Below, piece by piece: positions 5,698-8,397 of a stretch of 8,397 bases of DNA. The stretch spans positions 1 through 8,397 of the forward strand of contig PMZS01000019.1 in assembly GCA_003170115.1 (NCBI GenBank), given 5' to 3'. Position 1 is the stretch's first letter; the number at the start of each line of letters is the position of its first letter. A program made the position numbers and the translations under genes. Source of the stretch: Spirochaetaceae bacterium. GTDB taxonomy: Bacteria > Spirochaetota > Spirochaetia > SZUA-6 > Fen-1364. The notes beneath the pieces were generated by a model. It worked only from the letters and a program-made list of their open reading frames with translations. It had not been told where the DNA came from and made no database searches.

Positions 5698-6678
5698 ATG
5701 CAGATGAACGAAAATGTAAAGAAACAACTCTTCAGGTTGCGCAAACCCGAGACGGGCACGGTGGTGGCTCTGCTGGTCCTTGTGGCCGTCTTCTACATCA
5801 TGAGCCGGGGCCTTTTCTTCTCTCCTGTCAACCTCAGATCGGTGATCCGCGTTGCGGCCCAGGTGGGGATCGTCACTGTCGGCCAGGGCCTGCTGATGAT
5901 TGCCGGGGAGTTCGATCTCTCCGTGGGGTCCGTGTACGGGTTTGCAGGAGTCCTGTTCATCGCCTTCCAGAGTTCTCTCAACCCCGGGCTGAGCGTTGTA
6001 CTCGTTCTCGCCCTCATGGTGGCTATTGGTTTTCTCAACGCTTTCTTTGTGTTCAAACTGAAAATCCCCTCGTTGATCGCCACCCTCGGAGGCTTGTTCA
6101 CCTACCGAGGGCTGATCTACCTTGTCACCGGAGGCTTCGGCACCCACATTCCGGAGCAGAACAGGGCTTCGGCGCTGATTCGCCTTCTAGGAGGCGAAAC
6201 ACTCGGAGGAGTCAACAATATCTTCATCTGGTATCTCCTTTTCGCCGTGATTTGCACGGTGATCTTGGCCCGCACACGGTTCGGCAACCGGGTGTACGCG
6301 GTGGGCGATGATCCCCTGAGTGCCTTCTCGCGGGGAGTCTCTCCGATCCGGGTGAAATGGGTCTGTTTCATGATCTGCTCGTTCATGGCCGGCCTTTCAG
6401 CCATCGCCACCGTCTGCAACTCCGGAACGGCCTACCCTACGCTGGGCAGCGAGTTGGAGCTGCAGAGCATCGCCTCCTGTGTCGTCGGCGGGATCGCGCT
6501 TTCGGGAGGTGTTGGGACGATCTGGGGTGCAGCGGTTGGTGCTTTCTTCCTGTCCACGATACAGAGCGGGTTGATTCTGGTCGGAGCCCCCCCCTATTGG
6601 TTCATCACTTTTGTCGGGGTAGTGCTCATCGCGGCGGTGGCAGTCAACCGGGTGCTCTCGGAGCGCAGGAGATATTGA
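5698..6678 (+). CDS. Sugar-type ABC transporter permease (RbsC-like, BPD_transp_2)
   Basis: 326 residues from 5698; the ATG at 5704 (third residue) is better placed for the AGAGG at 5690-5694 (9-nt spacing against 3) and may be the true start. It is a polytopic inner-membrane protein, with hydrophobic segments near residues 20-37, 51-70, 78-90, 97-118, 123-143, 176-192, 221-240, 273-292 and 300-317. Family landmarks are AGEFDLSVGSVYG (69-81, the IDLSVGS motif), FGNRVYAVGDDPLSAFSRGV (195-214, the cytoplasmic region that contacts the ATPase), and ELQSIASCVVGGIALSGGVG (254-273). It would form the channel, as a dimer, for the substrate delivered by the binding protein. Its ATPase gene starts 2 nt after its stop. 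The permease is also the likely docking partner of the ATPase domain in the kinase fusion, which is inference. Confidence 0.93.
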   Translation: MQMNENVKKQLFRLRKPETGTVVALLVLVAVFYIMSRGLFFSPVNLRSVIRVAAQVGIVTVGQGLLMIAGEFDLSVGSVYGFAGVLFIAFQSSLNPGLSVVLVLALMVAIGFLNAFFVFKLKIPSLIATLGGLFTYRGLIYLVTGGFGTHIPEQNRASALIRLLGGETLGGVNNIFIWYLLFAVICTVILARTRFGNRVYAVGDDPLSAFSRGVSPIRVKWVCFMICSFMAGLSAIATVCNSGTAYPTLGSELELQSIASCVVGGIALSGGVGTIWGAAVGAFFLSTIQSGLILVGAPPYWFITFVGVVLIAAVAVNRVLSERRRY

Positions 6679-6680
6679 AG

Positions 6681-7481
6681 ATGAGCGAACCGCCTCTTGT
6701 GCGCATGGTCAACATCTCCAAGAGCTTCGGCAGGGTGGCCGCGCTCAAGGACATCAGTCTCGAGATCCGGGCCGGCGAGGTCGTCGGTCTGGTAGGCGAC
6801 AACGGGGCCGGCAAGTCCACCTTGATCCGTATCCTCACGGGCATCCATACACCGAGCCAAGGGGAAGTGTACTTCGAAGGCCGGAAGATCGATGCCTTTT
6901 CTCCGCACCGAGCCCTGGAGCTAGGCATCGAATCCGTTCATCAGGGCTTTGGTCTGCTCCGCTCCCTCAGCATTCCCCGAAACATCTTTCTCGGCGAGGA
7001 GCCTGTGCGCAGGTTTGGTCCGTTCAAATTTCTGGATCTTAAAGCTATGGAAGACGAGAGCAGGAAACTCCTGCATGTCGCCGGGATACGCACGATCCAG
7101 GACATCAATTCGATAGTGGGCATGCTCTCTGGAGGACAGCAGCAAGCTATCAAGATCGGCAGGACCATATATTTCCGGGCTAAGCTGGTGATCCTCGACG
7201 AGCCGATTACAGGCTTGTCCATTCGGGAGTCGGACCATGTCATCGAGATGGTCGAGGAGCTCAAGTCCCGCGGCATCGCGGTGATCTACATTACCCATCG
7301 CATCGACCAGATTTTTGGACATTGCAACCGGATCGTGATCCTTGAGGACGGGAAACAGCTCGGCGACTTCTTCCGCGAAAAGACTTCAATCAGGGAACTT
7401 GAGGATATCATTCGCCGTGGTGAGGTAAGCAATGGATTCACGCAGCAGGGTGGAGTCGGCGCTCAAACACAGAGAGCCTGA
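6681..7481 (+). CDS. Single-domain sugar-type ABC transporter ATPase
   Basis: 266 residues from the ATG at 6681, chosen because AGGAG (6667-6671) lies 9 nt before it and the ABC fold begins at once (VRMVNISKSFG). The same frame is open back to 6357, but that part overlaps the permease gene and is not ATPase-like. All motifs are canonical: Walker A GDNGAGKST (39-47), Q88, signature LSGGQQQ (149-155), Walker B VILDEP (170-175) with E174, and H206. It is a half-size relative of RbsA, which has two such domains, so it should work as a dimer. It shares an unusual RRFGPFKFLDLKAM stretch with the kinase fusion's ATPase domain (RRYGPLTFLDRKAM), implying common ancestry or a shared permease surface. 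The last 15 or so residues (NGFTQQGGVG...) overlap the next gene and look unconserved. Confidence 0.93.
   Translation: MSEPPLVRMVNISKSFGRVAALKDISLEIRAGEVVGLVGDNGAGKSTLIRILTGIHTPSQGEVYFEGRKIDAFSPHRALELGIESVHQGFGLLRSLSIPRNIFLGEEPVRRFGPFKFLDLKAMEDESRKLLHVAGIRTIQDINSIVGMLSGGQQQAIKIGRTIYFRAKLVILDEPITGLSIRESDHVIEMVEELKSRGIAVIYITHRIDQIFGHCNRIVILEDGKQLGDFFREKTSIRELEDIIRRGEVSNGFTQQGGVGAQTQRA
7422..7425 (+). promoter_or_regulatory. Ribosome binding site for the UroD-like gene inside the ATPase gene
   Basis: GAGG at 7422-7425 sits 6 nt before the ATG at 7432. It supports a start 50 nt inside the preceding ATPase gene, where the UroD-like N-terminus (RVESALKHREPDRVP) begins. Confidence 0.6.
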
Positions 7482-8397
7482 CCGCGTCCCTTTCGACCTG
7501 GGCGGCACCGAAACATCGGGCATCCATCGGATCGCCTTGAAGAACTGGCTGAGCTTCAACGGATTCCCTGAGAGTGAACCGCGCATATGCAGCCTGGCCA
7601 CACAGTCGGGAGCCGTGGAGGAAGAAGTCGTGCACCGCTTCGGCATCGACGTTCGTTGCCTTCGGGTCCGACAGCCGGCCGCCGCCAGTGTTCAAGTCAG
7701 GAAGGAAGGGGACTCCAGCGTTTTCCAAGACGAATGGGGTATCCGCTGGCGGATGCCGCTGGACGGAGGCCTCTACTACGACATCTGCTCCCATCCCCTC
7801 GCCGGCTTCAGCACAGTGCAGGAGATCGAACGCTACCGCTGGCCGGACACCGCAGAGCCCTCGCGCTACGCCGGGTTGAAGCAGGATGCTCGCGCTTTGA
7901 CAACCTCTGGTAGGCCGGCTCTGGTGCTGGAGCGGCACACCGGCGGGATCTTTGAGACTTCATGGTGGCAGCGGGGTCTGGAGAACCTTCTCGTGGATAT
8001 GGCCTCCGACTCGCGCCTGGCGGAGGCTCTGCTGCACAAGATGCTCGAGCACAAACTGCTGTACTGGGAAAAAGCTCTGGAGCAGGTGGGCGATCAGATC
8101 CTGGTGGCCGCTGAGGCTGACGACCTGGCAACCCAATCCGGGCTTCTGATGTCGAAGGGGATGTATCGAAAATATCTTAAGCCACTTCACCGGCAGCTGT
8201 TCGCTTTCATCAAGGGCAAGGCCCCTGCAGTCAAGCTGTTTTATCACTCCTGTGGGGCCGTCGCAGAACTAATCCCGGATCTGCTCGAGGCGGGGGTCGA
8301 TATCCTGAATCCCATACAAGTATCCGCTGCCGGAATGGACACGCGCAAGCTCAAGAGAGAGTATGGGAAGGATCTGGTCTTCTGGGGCGGAGGCGTG
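7432..8397 (+). CDS. UroD/MtaA-superfamily methyltransferase-like protein, 3' end beyond window
   Basis: 322 residues are present with no stop before the window edge; family members run about 340-390, so little is missing. The N-terminus SRSRVESALKHREPDRVPFD is the hallmark opening of uroporphyrinogen decarboxylase-like proteins. Further landmarks are AEADDLATQSGLLMSKGMYR (227-246), KLFYHSCGAVAELIPDLLEA (268-287) and VDILNPIQVSAAGMD (289-303). The H272-x-C274 pair resembles the zinc ligands of MtaA/CmuA-type methylcobamide methyltransferases, so it is more likely corrinoid- or methyl-transfer-related, or a divergent homologue of unknown reaction, than the haem enzyme HemE. Such proteins often sit beside carbohydrate transporters in anaerobes, and their role there is unsettled. 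It lies in a different frame from the ATPase and overlaps it by 50 nt, so it is probably in the same operon and translationally coupled. Confidence 0.88.
   Translation, partial: MDSRSRVESALKHREPDRVPFDLGGTETSGIHRIALKNWLSFNGFPESEPRICSLATQSGAVEEEVVHRFGIDVRCLRVRQPAAASVQVRKEGDSSVFQDEWGIRWRMPLDGGLYYDICSHPLAGFSTVQEIERYRWPDTAEPSRYAGLKQDARALTTSGRPALVLERHTGGIFETSWWQRGLENLLVDMASDSRLAEALLHKMLEHKLLYWEKALEQVGDQILVAAEADDLATQSGLLMSKGMYRKYLKPLHRQLFAFIKGKAPAVKLFYHSCGAVAELIPDLLEAGVDILNPIQVSAAGMDTRKLKREYGKDLVFWGGGV

Noticed and set aside
5687..5707. Six-codon ORF MRGRCR overlapping the permease start by ATGA
   Set aside because: A possible translational coupler, with GGGAGG 12 nt upstream, but too short and too poorly spaced to support from one sequence.
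6357..6680. Upstream extension of the second ATPase by 108 codons
   Set aside because: It lies wholly inside the permease gene and is not ABC-like; the ATG at 6681 has a good Shine-Dalgarno site and begins the domain.

Overview
The window reads as part of a bacterial chromosome, moderately GC-rich, with every supported gene on the + strand. A spirochaete (Spirochaetales) is the best guess. The reasons are the substrate-binding protein's leader ending in YAGGKAEA, a style common in spirochaete binding proteins, and a remnant carrying a YWKNG motif that resembles repeats I associate with spirochaete surface proteins. This assignment is an inference and not firm.

Layout. (1) 1-558: the 3' part of a TetR-family repressor gene. 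(2) 559-1451: about 890 bp without an intact gene. It holds a pair of interleaved inverted repeats (625-712), a YWKNG-repeat fragment (about 796-967), a two-tier inverted repeat (981-1017) and a decayed DinB-like gene (1129-1452). It looks like a junction or graveyard between the tetR locus and the next module. (3) 1452-4233: a two-gene signalling unit. The first gene fuses a sugar-type ABC ATPase directly to a histidine kinase core; the second encodes an NtrC-type sigma54-dependent response regulator. (4) 4234-4619: a regulatory region with dyad symmetries, an excellent -24/-12 promoter (4418-4433) and a leader of about 175 nt. (5) 4620-7481: a CUT2 (RbsB/RbsC/RbsA-like) transporter made of a binding protein, a permease and a single-domain ATPase, with a strong hairpin between the first two. 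(6) 7432 to the window end: a UroD/MtaA-superfamily methyltransferase-like gene overlapping the ATPase by 50 nt.

How the parts fit. The permease operon encodes its own canonical ATPase (LSGGQQQ signature). The kinase carries a second, related ATPase domain with a degenerate signature (LPGGLRQ), no transmembrane segment and no PAS or other sensor domain. The simplest model is that this domain docks on the permease, alone or paired with the canonical ATPase, and reports transport state to the kinase. The kinase would phosphorylate the regulator, which would activate the sigma54 promoter in front of the binding-protein gene. That would be a closed, transport-sensing feedback loop in which the nucleotide-binding domain is itself the sensor. 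I know of no described system with an ABC ATPase fused to a histidine kinase in this way, and this is the main finding. The transported substrate cannot be told from the sequence.
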